Of a stretch of 64,000 nt of DNA, positions 28,052 through 37,157 are shown piece by piece; position 1 is the first letter of the stretch; each line of letters opens with the position of its first letter. Made by a program: the position numbers and the translations under genes. Source of the stretch: Marinicella pacifica (lineage in GTDB: Bacteria; Pseudomonadota; Gammaproteobacteria; Xanthomonadales; Marinicellaceae); contig NZ_BMEO01000005.1 of the NCBI RefSeq assembly GCF_014636635.1, positions 90,011 to 154,010 on the forward strand, read 5' to 3'. The notes beneath the pieces were generated by a model. That model was not told the origin of the DNA. It worked only from the letters and a program-made list of their open reading frames with translations, and did not search any database.

Positions 28052-28969
28052 TTAAAAAATGGTTTGTTGTGTGGCGTCGGTAAAATGCTCTAAAAATCGC
28101 AGGCCGCGGTAGGAATTGCCTTTTTCATTCAGACGGGGTGACCACACCGCAAGGCTGAATTCACCGGGCATCACCGCCACAATACCACCGCCGACACCGC
28201 TTTTACCCGGTAAACCGACCCGAAAAGCAAAATCACCCGCCTCATCGTAAAAGCCGCAGGTCAGCATAATGGCATTGATGCGTTTGGCCTGACCACGGCT
28301 TAAATAACTGTGCAGGTCATCAGCACTGCGACCGTGTTTGGCGAGAAACATAAAAATGCGGGCCAGCTGTTCACAATTAACACCAATTGAACAGACGTCA
28401 AAATACAAATCCAATACATCGTCCACGTCGTGCTTTATGTTACCCATGGATTTCATAAAATAGGCCAACGCCATATTTCGGTAGCCTTCTGATTTCTCCG
28501 AAGCGGCGATGGCTTGGGTGTAATGAATGTTCTCATCGGCAGCCAGCGTTCGTAACATGGAGATCACCACTTCTCGCGGGTCACTGAACAGCTCCATCAA
28601 TACATCACATACCACAATGGCGCCGGCATTGGAAAAAGGATTCCTGGGAATACCAAAGTCATGCTCAAGACGACTGAGGTTGTTAAAGGGTGTGCCCGAG
28701 GGCTCCACCCCGACCCGTTGCCACAATTGTGCATCCAGTTTCTGGTATGCCAAACTAAGGGTAACCACTTTAATGATACTTTGGATGGAAAACTGCTCCT
28801 GCCAGTCGCCCACCGCGTGACGTTGGTTGTCACGATCAATTAAACACACACCAAACTTCTCACTGTCAACGGTCGCCAGTTCCGGGATGTAAGCAGCAAC
28901 GTGACCATAGTTTTTTTCCAACAATAGCTGTTGGTAGATGTGGTCTATAATTTCACCGTATTTCATCAT
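28052..28969 (-). CDS. glsA: Glutaminase A
   Basis: 305 residues, full length. The beta-lactamase-like fold motifs are SIQSIIKVVTLSLAYQ with the catalytic Ser-x-x-Lys, EPSGTPFNNLSRLE, and GKSGVGGGIVAVMPGE. It converts glutamine to glutamate and ammonia. The start overlaps the rapA stop (TAATG), so the two are co-translated. Confidence 0.95.
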   Translation of the reverse strand: MMKYGEIIDHIYQQLLLEKNYGHVAAYIPELATVDSEKFGVCLIDRDNQRHAVGDWQEQFSIQSIIKVVTLSLAYQKLDAQLWQRVGVEPSGTPFNNLSRLEHDFGIPRNPFSNAGAIVVCDVLMELFSDPREVVISMLRTLAADENIHYTQAIAASEKSEGYRNMALAYFMKSMGNIKHDVDDVLDLYFDVCSIGVNCEQLARIFMFLAKHGRSADDLHSYLSRGQAKRINAIMLTCGFYDEAGDFAFRVGLPGKSGVGGGIVAVMPGEFSLAVWSPRLNEKGNSYRGLRFLEHFTDATQQTIF

Positions 28970-31851
28970 TACATGGTAACCAAAATTCGCAGTGAATCCA
29001 ACTGCGGTTGCATGGCCGCGACCCGCTCAAGTGCCAGCGCCAATTGGTTTTGTGCCTGCTTGATTTCAGTTTCTCTGATCAACTCATTCAGTTCTGCCAG
29101 CTGCTGCAGACGCACAATATCTGCTTCTAATGCGCGTTTAACCCGTTTTTGCCAATGTCTGATGAGTTCATTGTGTTGTTGTTTTATTTTCAAATCAGCC
29201 AGCTGTAACAACTGTTTTAACACCGGTAATTTGGCCTTCAAAACCGCCACCGCCGTCTTCTGGGGAACCGACTGAGACGCCTGATCTAAGGTTATCGGGT
29301 CTAATTGATCTGCCAGATTCTTACCCCCCTCACTGAATAACTGCCTGATTCTTTGCGGTGGCAGAATACCGGCCAAATAACGATTTTGGCGACCGCTGAG
29401 CGCGTATTGATAATGAGCCTCCAAAAATAACTGACCGGGCTTTAAGTCACGGTGTTGTATCGCCACCAAGGTACTGTTGCCCTTTTCCTGGGTCAAAATC
29501 ATGTCCATCACCTCACTGACCATGGGGTGCTCCCAGGTGAGATAATGCCAGGTTTCGTTGGCCAGCGCATGGTGCCGGTGGTAGGTGACCGTCATGCCCT
29601 CATCGGGTAAACGCGGGAAGTGACCCTGCATCTGCTCAGTGGGTCTGAGTATTTCACTGCCGTTACTGTTGATGTCAAAATCCACACCGTATAAATCGTA
29701 CACCCGATGCATAAAATCGATCAAGGTATCCACCGCTTCGGCTGATTCAGCCTGATCCACCCATTGCTCAGCCATCGGCGGATGAGATTGATATTCAAGT
29801 AAGCGGTCACGTCCGCGAGCCAATGTTTGTAACAGTTGTTTTGATTGTTCCCGGGTGTCCTGAATCAACTGCTCTACGGTGGCGGCTTGCAATGATTGAT
29901 GCAGGCTTGGCTTGAATTTTTCATAGAGCATGGTCGCCGCCGGATTAGGCCGTTCAAAAAGCCCCAAACCTTCATGGTACCAGCGAAACCAGGTCAGCTG
30001 CAGGGTGTTGTTAAAAATCGGCACATGCAAATAAATTTCCCGTCCCTGGCCAATCCGATCCAGGCGGCCAATGCGCTGCTCAAGCAAATCAGGATGTGGC
30101 GGCAAATCAAACAGTACCAGATGTCGGGCAAACTGAAAATTACGCCCTTCACTGCCAATTTCCGAACACAATAAAAGATTCGTGCCCTGCTCAAAATCAG
30201 CAAACCAGGCGGCCGCCTGATCACGCTCCACCAGGCTCATACCTTCATGGAATAAAGCCGCATGCAATCCATATTTTTCGCGTAACCGATTTGCCAGGGC
30301 ACGTATGCTGTCGGCATGGTGAGCAATCAGCACCACTTTTTCATTTTTCAATCCGGCCAGCATTTCAACCAGCCAGGGAATTCTGGGATCTGTTTCAGTC
30401 CATTGACTGTCGTCTTGCTGTGCTTGAAAACACATTTCCGGCGACAGACCCATCACCTCAGCATCCATAGCGACGTAACTCACCGGTGCTTGCAATGTCG
30501 TTAATGACAGAACCCGTTCAGGAAAACCGCTGACCGATTGTCGGGTGTTGCGAAACAGGATGCGCCCGGTGCCGTATTGATCAAGTAAACGCAATATAAA
30601 AGCTGGGGTATTTTCTGGTGCTTGCGCCAGTTTGTGTAATTCTTTTAACACCGAATCCGCCACATGGGGCGCCAGCAGTTTGTCCACCTGCTTCAATGGC
30701 AGTGCCGTGTTGTGTTGTTGTGCATCTATCAGCAATCCCACACCTGCAGCAATCGGTTCGAAGTGCGCCTGTTCTTCCACAAACGCCGCATAATCATTAA
30801 ACCGGTCTTTATCCAACAGGCGCAAACGGGCAAAATGACTGCGCTGGCCCAACTGCTCGGGTGTCGCCGTCAACAGTAAAACACCCCCAATCACTTCGCT
30901 TAATGCCTCTATCACCGCATACGCCCGCTCATCCTCACTCAGCGTCCGTTCATCGAACATCAGCGCCGAATCCAGATAGCTGTCATATTCCGGCTGTTTC
31001 AGATGATGTGCTTCATCGACCACCATTAAATCCCAGCCGGCCGCTTTAAGCTGTTCAAATCGCTCAGCAGATTCAGTGATGAGCGATAGCGGCGCCAGCA
31101 CCTGTTGGGCCGATTCAAACGGATTGGCATAACCACTGTCGATAAGTGCCTGACACTGGACCTCATCAAACACACTGGCATGTATATTAAAACGCCGCAA
31201 CAATTCCACCATCCACTGATGCACAAGACTGTCAGGCACCAGAAACAACACCCGATCCGCCAGTCCGTTCAACAACTGCGCATGCACAATCAAACCCGCC
31301 TCAATGGTTTTTCCCAGCCCCACTTCATCTGCCAACAAAACCCGCGGAGCAAACCGGCCGCTGACTTGTCGGGCAATATACAACTGATGCGATAACAGGG
31401 CGGTACGGCAACCAATTAAACCATACCAGTCAGATTGCCACAGCTGACTTCGCACCTCAGCGGCATCCTGCCTCAGCTGAAACCATTTGGGTGAATCCAA
31501 CTGGGCATTCAGTAATCGGTCTTTAGGTTGTGACAATGCGATGTTGTCGGCAAGCGCCGTTTCATCCAGCTGAATCGGTTGGCTGTCATCAAGCGTGCCC
31601 TCAAAATGCAATAAGCCGTCACGTTCTGTAACCTTGGTTAACATCACAACCCGTCCGTCACGACAGTTGATGGCATCACCCACTTGGGGCTTAAAGCGAA
31701 TCAGGGGTGCTGTATCTTTGGCATAAATGCGCTGTTCATCGACAGCCCCAAAATGTAGTTTGACCATGCGATCTTGTTGCGCCACCACATGCCCAAGACC
31801 TAAGGACACATCTGCTTCATTAAAATACCGCTGTCCAATAATAAACGTCAT
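28969..31851 (-). CDS. rapA: RNA polymerase-associated Swi2/Snf2 ATPase RapA
   Basis: 960 residues, close to the usual 968. Two N-terminal Tudor-like domains precede the helicase core: Walker A DEVGLGKTIEAG, DEAH in MVVDEAHHLK, LLLTATPEQLG, and C-terminal lobe motifs LLCSEIGSEGRNFQ and QRIGRLDRIGQ. RapA frees RNA polymerase stalled after termination and aids recycling. It is divergent from the lipid kinase gene. Confidence 0.96.
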   Translation of the reverse strand: MTFIIGQRYFNEADVSLGLGHVVAQQDRMVKLHFGAVDEQRIYAKDTAPLIRFKPQVGDAINCRDGRVVMLTKVTERDGLLHFEGTLDDSQPIQLDETALADNIALSQPKDRLLNAQLDSPKWFQLRQDAAEVRSQLWQSDWYGLIGCRTALLSHQLYIARQVSGRFAPRVLLADEVGLGKTIEAGLIVHAQLLNGLADRVLFLVPDSLVHQWMVELLRRFNIHASVFDEVQCQALIDSGYANPFESAQQVLAPLSLITESAERFEQLKAAGWDLMVVDEAHHLKQPEYDSYLDSALMFDERTLSEDERAYAVIEALSEVIGGVLLLTATPEQLGQRSHFARLRLLDKDRFNDYAAFVEEQAHFEPIAAGVGLLIDAQQHNTALPLKQVDKLLAPHVADSVLKELHKLAQAPENTPAFILRLLDQYGTGRILFRNTRQSVSGFPERVLSLTTLQAPVSYVAMDAEVMGLSPEMCFQAQQDDSQWTETDPRIPWLVEMLAGLKNEKVVLIAHHADSIRALANRLREKYGLHAALFHEGMSLVERDQAAAWFADFEQGTNLLLCSEIGSEGRNFQFARHLVLFDLPPHPDLLEQRIGRLDRIGQGREIYLHVPIFNNTLQLTWFRWYHEGLGLFERPNPAATMLYEKFKPSLHQSLQAATVEQLIQDTREQSKQLLQTLARGRDRLLEYQSHPPMAEQWVDQAESAEAVDTLIDFMHRVYDLYGVDFDINSNGSEILRPTEQMQGHFPRLPDEGMTVTYHRHHALANETWHYLTWEHPMVSEVMDMILTQEKGNSTLVAIQHRDLKPGQLFLEAHYQYALSGRQNRYLAGILPPQRIRQLFSEGGKNLADQLDPITLDQASQSVPQKTAVAVLKAKLPVLKQLLQLADLKIKQQHNELIRHWQKRVKRALEADIVRLQQLAELNELIRETEIKQAQNQLALALERVAAMQPQLDSLRILVTM

Positions 31852-31940
31852 GCCAAAAAAAGCCCTCAGTGAACATTAAAAAAGGTATATTTTAGCAACA
31901 TTATGAACAGACGTTATACAATCATGGGCGATTCAAGCGA

Positions 31941-32846
31941 ATGAAAAATATGAAACCACTGCTGATTATTTATAACCCCCATGCCGGCAGCGGTCAGGCT
32001 GAAAAACAGTTGCCTGATATTGAAGCGTATTTAACCAAAAATGGACTCGATTATGTATTAAAAATAACCGGTCGCCCCAAAGATGTGCGCAATCTGGTCA
32101 CACAATCTGAGTTAAACCATTACTCCGCTGTGATCGGTGCCGGTGGTGACGGCACCTTATTTGAAGTGGTCAATGCTTTGATGCGGGTTCGCCCTGAACA
32201 GCGCTTACCACTGGGTGTTTTGCCGGTGGGCACCGGCAACGCCTTTTCCCGTGAACTGGGCCTTAAACCTTCGGATTGGAAAAAAGCCATCGACATCATT
32301 CAACGAAATAACCCCAAACCGGTGGATGTGGGCAAAGTTCAAACCAGCGATCAACAGTATTATTTTATTAACATTGTTGGTATTGGTCTGGTGGTCAATA
32401 TCGGCCAAACCACCCAAAAGATTAAAAAACTCGGTCCTGTCTCTTATTCGCTGGCCGCCTTATGGGAAACCATGCGTATTAAACCCAATCGAGTTAAAAT
32501 TTCCATCGATGGCGAACTGATTGAGGACAATCTGGTGTTTGTTGAAATTGCTAACAGCCGCTACACCGGCACCTCCTTTAAAATTGCGCCCGATGCGCAA
32601 ATTGATGATGGCTTTTTGGATATTATTTTACTCAAACCGATTGCCCGCTGGCGTATTTTAAATTTATTTCCCACCATTTACTCAGGCCGCCACATCGAAC
32701 ACCCGGAAATTGAAACCCACCGCGGTAAAACCATCACCCTGACCACCACCGAACCGATGCCGTTAATGCCCGATGGAGAATTTATCGGCCATACCCCGGC
32801 CACCATTACCTGTGAGTCACAAGCATTACAGCTGCTGTCGATTTAA
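31941..32846 (+). CDS. Diacylglycerol kinase-type lipid kinase (YegS family)
   Basis: 301 residues. The diacylglycerol kinase catalytic domain opens with LLIIYNPHAGSGQAEKQL and carries GAGGDGTLFEVVNAL and LPVGTGNAFSREL. EPMPLMPDGEFIG near the end is the usual C-terminal motif. Such proteins phosphorylate diacylglycerol, sphingosine-like bases or phosphatidylglycerol; the substrate cannot be told from sequence. Confidence 0.9.
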   Translation: MKNMKPLLIIYNPHAGSGQAEKQLPDIEAYLTKNGLDYVLKITGRPKDVRNLVTQSELNHYSAVIGAGGDGTLFEVVNALMRVRPEQRLPLGVLPVGTGNAFSRELGLKPSDWKKAIDIIQRNNPKPVDVGKVQTSDQQYYFINIVGIGLVVNIGQTTQKIKKLGPVSYSLAALWETMRIKPNRVKISIDGELIEDNLVFVEIANSRYTGTSFKIAPDAQIDDGFLDIILLKPIARWRILNLFPTIYSGRHIEHPEIETHRGKTITLTTTEPMPLMPDGEFIGHTPATITCESQALQLLSI

Positions 32847-33309
32847 TTGGACGGCCATAAAGCTTTTTTAGACATTCTTGTCCGTTAGTCGGATATTTCA
32901 TCGTTACCCTCACTAAGCCATCATTTTTTCTGTTCGTAAGAATGGGCTAAAGAAGACACTTATTACCCAAGCACAACAGAAGTGACAGCTTTAATGAACC
33001 AGCGGGTATGGCGGTGAGTCACGTCAGCAGGACGCGGAAGCGACCGCCTATGAATACAAAAAGACAAGGCCGTAAGACTATTGCTCAGTTTTATTCAGCG
33101 CTTACCTACGCTTCTCCCCTACGGGGCTTACGTGATAATTCATTCCAGAGGAATTATTCTGCCACAGAAACTCGGGGGTTCAGGCATTTTTGGTTAATTC
33201 ACGACTAATGTAGAGTTCTTTCAATTTATAACAGTTTGTTTGTCCTCTTAGTGACTAATTTTTCGTTAGTTTAACCATAGAGGCACAATTTATATTTTTT
33301 AGAGGATTT
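32847..33309. repeat. Relic patch: RAYT fragment and copy D of the three-hairpin element
   Basis: No gene is seen. Minus-strand sequence near 33017-32975 matches the RAYT segment around QWLIDRIKKVTSV (read here as RWFIKAVTSVV). The minus strand of 33116-33157 repeats the hairpin element: stem ATAATTC/GAATTAT around a loop with CTGGA, linker CACGTAAG (complement of 33127-33134), then CCCC-gta-GGGG. A low-quality reading of 33008-33208 as a protein is rejected. The end of the stretch holds the AGAGGA ribosome binding site of the next gene. Confidence 0.65.
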
Positions 33310-36300
33310 ATGAAACAAATTGCATCACAAAAAACCTGTCTATTGATTGGCCTATTGAGCCTGCTCATCATAGGCAAAACCAACGCCCAAGTCTGCCGAG
33401 TTTCGGTAAATGGCACAAGTTCAGCAAGCGGCGCCTCGTGGCAACAAACCAAAGACTTACAGTCGGCCTTAAACAACCCGGCTCAATGCACAGAAATCTG
33501 GGTTAAATCGGGCACCTATTATCCCACAGCCGGCACTGATCGAGATATCAGCTTTACCATCAAACATAACGTTAAATTATATGGCGGCTTTTACGGCACA
33601 GAAACAACACGCTCTCAAAGGGACCCGATAAATAACAAAGCTGTTTTATCAGGTAATATCGGTTCACCGTCTGATTCTATTGATAACAGTCGTCGTGTTA
33701 TTCATATTTTCAGCAATTCTGTTGGAACACGTATTGGTTCCAGCACAAAAATAGATGGTTTTATTATACGGGATGGCAATTCTTATAGCTCAAACGGTGC
33801 TGGGATGTCCTGCATTGCCATTAGCGACGGTTGGTGTGAGCCAAACATACACAATGTAGATTTCGTCAGTAATTTCGCACAAAATGGTGGTGCCATATAT
33901 CTTTATGCAGATGACGGCATGAGATCTCAACCTAACTTTGTCAATGTTCGCTTTATAAGTAACAGGGCTTTTTCTTACACACAGGGACATGGCAACGGTG
34001 GTGCTGTTTATATCCATACCGGTTACACGGGCAACAGCCAGGTCAACCCATTCTTTCACGAAAATGAGTTCCTTAACAACATGGCCCAAGAACAGGGTGG
34101 CGCCATCTATAACAGCTCAAATAATGACGGAGAAGTTCATATGCCGGTTGCTTATAGTACTTTTTCAGGTAACTCTGCAAAACTTGGTGGTGCCATCGCC
34201 AACGAAAGCCATAACTACAGTGAACTCATTATATATAACAGTACCTTTTACAATAATAGTGCCGAGACAGGTGGAGCTATTTATGATGGCGATTATCGCC
34301 ACACAACAGATTTAAATAATGTTACTTTAGCTGACAATAGTGCCTCCGTTTCCGGTGGCGCGATTCATAACGTCCATTACAACCTGCACATAAATAACTC
34401 AATATTGTGGGGAAATACAGCACCTTTAGGTTCACAAATAACGCTTGACGATGCTGATGTTAGAGCATACTACAGTGTTATCCAGGGTGGTTGTAATGCA
34501 ATCGCAAGTCTCTCAGCATCCAATCGCCTTTGTCAAATGATTTATACCACTGATCCAAAATTAGGTAGTTTAGCCATGAATGGAGGATTTACTCGAACCA
34601 TGTTACTCGGCACCGGCAGTTCTGCCATAAACAAAGGCGACACCCTGGAATGTTTAAATAAAGATCAACGAGGTATTGCCAGGCCCCAAAATGGTCAGTG
34701 TGATGTTGGTGCTGTTGAGATGCTCCAATCATGCCGCGTAACCTCAAATGGCTCCGCCAGCGCCAACGGCAGTGATTGGCAGGCTCAGGCGATGGACTTA
34801 CAAACCGCTCTAACGACACCCAGCTGTCGTGAAGTGTGGATTAAAACCGGCACCTATAAACCGACCAACACCACCAACCGCAGCCTTTCCTTTACGGTAC
34901 AACCAGGTGTAACTGTCATGGGCGGCTTTGCCGGTACGGAAGACAGCCCGAATGAACGGGATGTTGAAAACAACCCAGTGATTCTATCTGGTGACATCGG
35001 CCATGCGAATGACCCGGTTGATAACAGTTATCATGTGCTTTACCTCGATGGCACCCAAGGTACAAAAATCCTGGCCAACACAGTTATCATGGATTTAGAA
35101 ATTCATGACGGTTATGGTAGCTTAGGTAGTTTTGATTTTCCCAATAACAGCGGTGCCGGTTTATTTTGTGACGGATCGGGAACTGGCAACGCCTGCAGTC
35201 CATATATAGCGAATGTTCGATTTTACAATAATCAAACGCCCGGCGGCAGTGGAGGCGCGCTGTTTAACCAGGCTAACAACGAAGGTGAAAGTCAGCCGCA
35301 ATTGATGAATGTGATATTTGAAGACAACTCGACTCAATACAATGGCGGCGCCATGTACAATAACGGGCTGAACAGCGGGAACAGCAGTCCGGTGGTTGTT
35401 AATGGTACATTCCTCAACAACACAGCCGGCAATGGCGGTGGTGCCATTTATAACAACGGTAACCATGGCAGGAGCAGCGGCACTTTTTTATTGTCTCGGT
35501 TTTCATCCAATCAGGCCGACTATGGTGGTGCTGTCTATAACTCAGGTCAAGATCTGGGAATGAGTAACCCTGTATTTTCTGACGTCACATTTAACAGTAA
35601 TGTCGCTAACTTTGATGGTGGTGCTTTTTACAGTGCTGGCTGGAACAGCGGCCAGAGTCAGCCCGTTATCAAGAATGTTAACTTTAAGTCAAATACGGCC
35701 ATCCGGGGTGGCGCTTTATTTCTTCATGATTCAGCCGCTTTGGGTACCGCACAAATCAGCAACAGCACATTTGATCAAAACAGCGCAGTTGATGGCGGTG
35801 CACTTTATAATGATGGTGAAAACGGCACGGCACACCCGACAATTAGCAATACCACATTTTACGGAAACTCAGCCTTAGATAACGGTGGCGCCATCCATAA
35901 TAACGGTGAAGACGGTGACAGCAGTCCCGACCTTTTAAATGTCACTTTCAGTGGTAACCAGGCTAATTATGGCGCGGCCATGTTTAGCACCGGTGGCTTA
36001 AATGGTGTCTCAAGTCCCACCATGCGACACATTATCATGTGGGGTAATACAGCAACCACCGAAGGTGATACCGTTTACCACAGTCAGGCAGAAAGCACCA
36101 TCGATGACAGTATCCTTGAATATGGCTGTCCTAATGTGGGTTACGGACATACCAATTGCACCAACATCATTGACCAGAACCCTCTGTTGGGTCCTTTAGC
36201 GGACAATGGAGGCCACAGCAAAACCATGCTGCCTGCCCCTAACAGCCCTGCCATCGATGCCGGAGACAATAACCATTGTCCGGGCGAAGACCAGCGTGGT

Positions 36301-36399
36301 GAATCCAGACCCAAAGGCCTCGCCTGTGATATCGGTTCAGTGGAAACCGATCAACAAGGTCCCAGCGACATCATCTTTAAAGATGGTTTTGATAATTAA
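33310..36399 (+). CDS. Secreted duplicated parallel beta-helix protein, choice-of-anchor Q type
   Basis: 1029 residues with a signal peptide (about 1-26). The body is an internal duplication: each half opens with C-R-V-x-x-N-G and continues through a 'W-(V/I)-K-(S/T)-G-T-Y' motif and a YGGF(Y/A)GTE-like stretch. Each then runs through many short repeats of the form N-x-(A)-x-x-G-G-A-(I/M)-Y-N and ends with a choice-of-anchor Q module (NPLLGPLADNGGHSKTMLP). The GGA-(I/V)-Y ladder predicts a right-handed beta-helix. The tail reads DIIFKDGFDN, close to that of the protein at 50673, and may be a surface sorting tag. Adhesion or polysaccharide binding is inference. Confidence 0.8.
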   Translation: MKQIASQKTCLLIGLLSLLIIGKTNAQVCRVSVNGTSSASGASWQQTKDLQSALNNPAQCTEIWVKSGTYYPTAGTDRDISFTIKHNVKLYGGFYGTETTRSQRDPINNKAVLSGNIGSPSDSIDNSRRVIHIFSNSVGTRIGSSTKIDGFIIRDGNSYSSNGAGMSCIAISDGWCEPNIHNVDFVSNFAQNGGAIYLYADDGMRSQPNFVNVRFISNRAFSYTQGHGNGGAVYIHTGYTGNSQVNPFFHENEFLNNMAQEQGGAIYNSSNNDGEVHMPVAYSTFSGNSAKLGGAIANESHNYSELIIYNSTFYNNSAETGGAIYDGDYRHTTDLNNVTLADNSASVSGGAIHNVHYNLHINNSILWGNTAPLGSQITLDDADVRAYYSVIQGGCNAIASLSASNRLCQMIYTTDPKLGSLAMNGGFTRTMLLGTGSSAINKGDTLECLNKDQRGIARPQNGQCDVGAVEMLQSCRVTSNGSASANGSDWQAQAMDLQTALTTPSCREVWIKTGTYKPTNTTNRSLSFTVQPGVTVMGGFAGTEDSPNERDVENNPVILSGDIGHANDPVDNSYHVLYLDGTQGTKILANTVIMDLEIHDGYGSLGSFDFPNNSGAGLFCDGSGTGNACSPYIANVRFYNNQTPGGSGGALFNQANNEGESQPQLMNVIFEDNSTQYNGGAMYNNGLNSGNSSPVVVNGTFLNNTAGNGGGAIYNNGNHGRSSGTFLLSRFSSNQADYGGAVYNSGQDLGMSNPVFSDVTFNSNVANFDGGAFYSAGWNSGQSQPVIKNVNFKSNTAIRGGALFLHDSAALGTAQISNSTFDQNSAVDGGALYNDGENGTAHPTISNTTFYGNSALDNGGAIHNNGEDGDSSPDLLNVTFSGNQANYGAAMFSTGGLNGVSSPTMRHIIMWGNTATTEGDTVYHSQAESTIDDSILEYGCPNVGYGHTNCTNIIDQNPLLGPLADNGGHSKTMLPAPNSPAIDAGDNNHCPGEDQRGESRPKGLACDIGSVETDQQGPSDIIFKDGFDN

Positions 36400-36430
36400 T
36401 TAACAGTCAATGATAAAAGAGTCCTCCGGG

Positions 36431-36461
36431 GGCGGGTTGTTTTTATAAGGCCCGCCTTTTT
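36431..36461 (+). terminator. Intrinsic terminator after the beta-helix gene
   Basis: GGCGGG (36431-36436) pairs with CCCGCC (36451-36456), followed by TTTTT. It ends the transcript of the beta-helix gene ahead of the sigma factor gene. Confidence 0.8.
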
Positions 36462-36590
36462 ATAACCGCCGTTTCAGAGAATACCATGCTGAGCTTTAGA
36501 CAATCCATTCGAGCGTTCAATGCAATCATGGCTCGGTTCATTCAACGCACAGAAGTAACAACTCCTATAAATCATGATAGAATCACCGTC

Positions 36591-37157
36591 ATGACTGTTG
36601 ATACCGATATTAAACAAATCACTGTGTTACTGAATGCGTATGCGGACGGTGAAAACAGTGCGCTGGATTCACTCATCGGTGCGTTGTACCAACAATTATG
36701 CCAGTCAGCTCAAATCCAACTTAATAAGGCTAATCACAACGCCACCTTAAATAGTCATGACTTAGTCCATGAAGTCTATTTAAAACTAAAAAAATCAGAT
36801 AATTTTTCAGCCAATAACCGCAGTCATTTTCTGGCCCTGTCCGCCACCGCCATGCGTCAGGTTATTTTAGACCGCATTAAGGCCAAAAGCAGTCAAAAAC
36901 GAGGCGGTCATTTATTCGCCACCACCTTGGGTGATAATAAAGCGCAGGTAGAGGACAATGTACAAGAAATTATAATGATTAATGAATCATTACAAGAACT
37001 GCGTAATATTGATGCGAAACTCGCAGATACCGTGGAGTGTCGGTATTTTGCCGGTTATGACACTGAGCAAACAGCCGAAGCGCTGAATGTCAGTCCCCGC
37101 ACGGTCCGACGTTATTGGACGACGGCTAAAAATATTCTGCAAAGAAAGCTAATGTAA
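36591..37157 (+). CDS. ECF-type RNA polymerase sigma factor (kinase-associated type)
   Basis: 188 residues from the ATG at 36591. An upstream ATG at 36486 would add 35 residues with no family character, so the later start is preferred. Region 2 is seen as NSHDLVHEVYLKLKKS and FLALSATAMRQVILDRIKAK; region 4 as TVECRYFAGYDTEQTAEALN, then VSPRTVRRYW. It resembles the sigma-70 ECF-like family often encoded beside Ser/Thr kinases and controlled by phosphorylation rather than by an anti-sigma. A kinase gene lies directly convergent. Confidence 0.85.
   Translation: MTVDTDIKQITVLLNAYADGENSALDSLIGALYQQLCQSAQIQLNKANHNATLNSHDLVHEVYLKLKKSDNFSANNRSHFLALSATAMRQVILDRIKAKSSQKRGGHLFATTLGDNKAQVEDNVQEIIMINESLQELRNIDAKLADTVECRYFAGYDTEQTAEALNVSPRTVRRYWTTAKNILQRKLM

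Noticed and set aside
33008..33208. 66-codon ORF between the lipid kinase and the beta-helix gene
   Set aside because: The reading runs through the hairpin element and RAYT scrap; composition is not protein-like.
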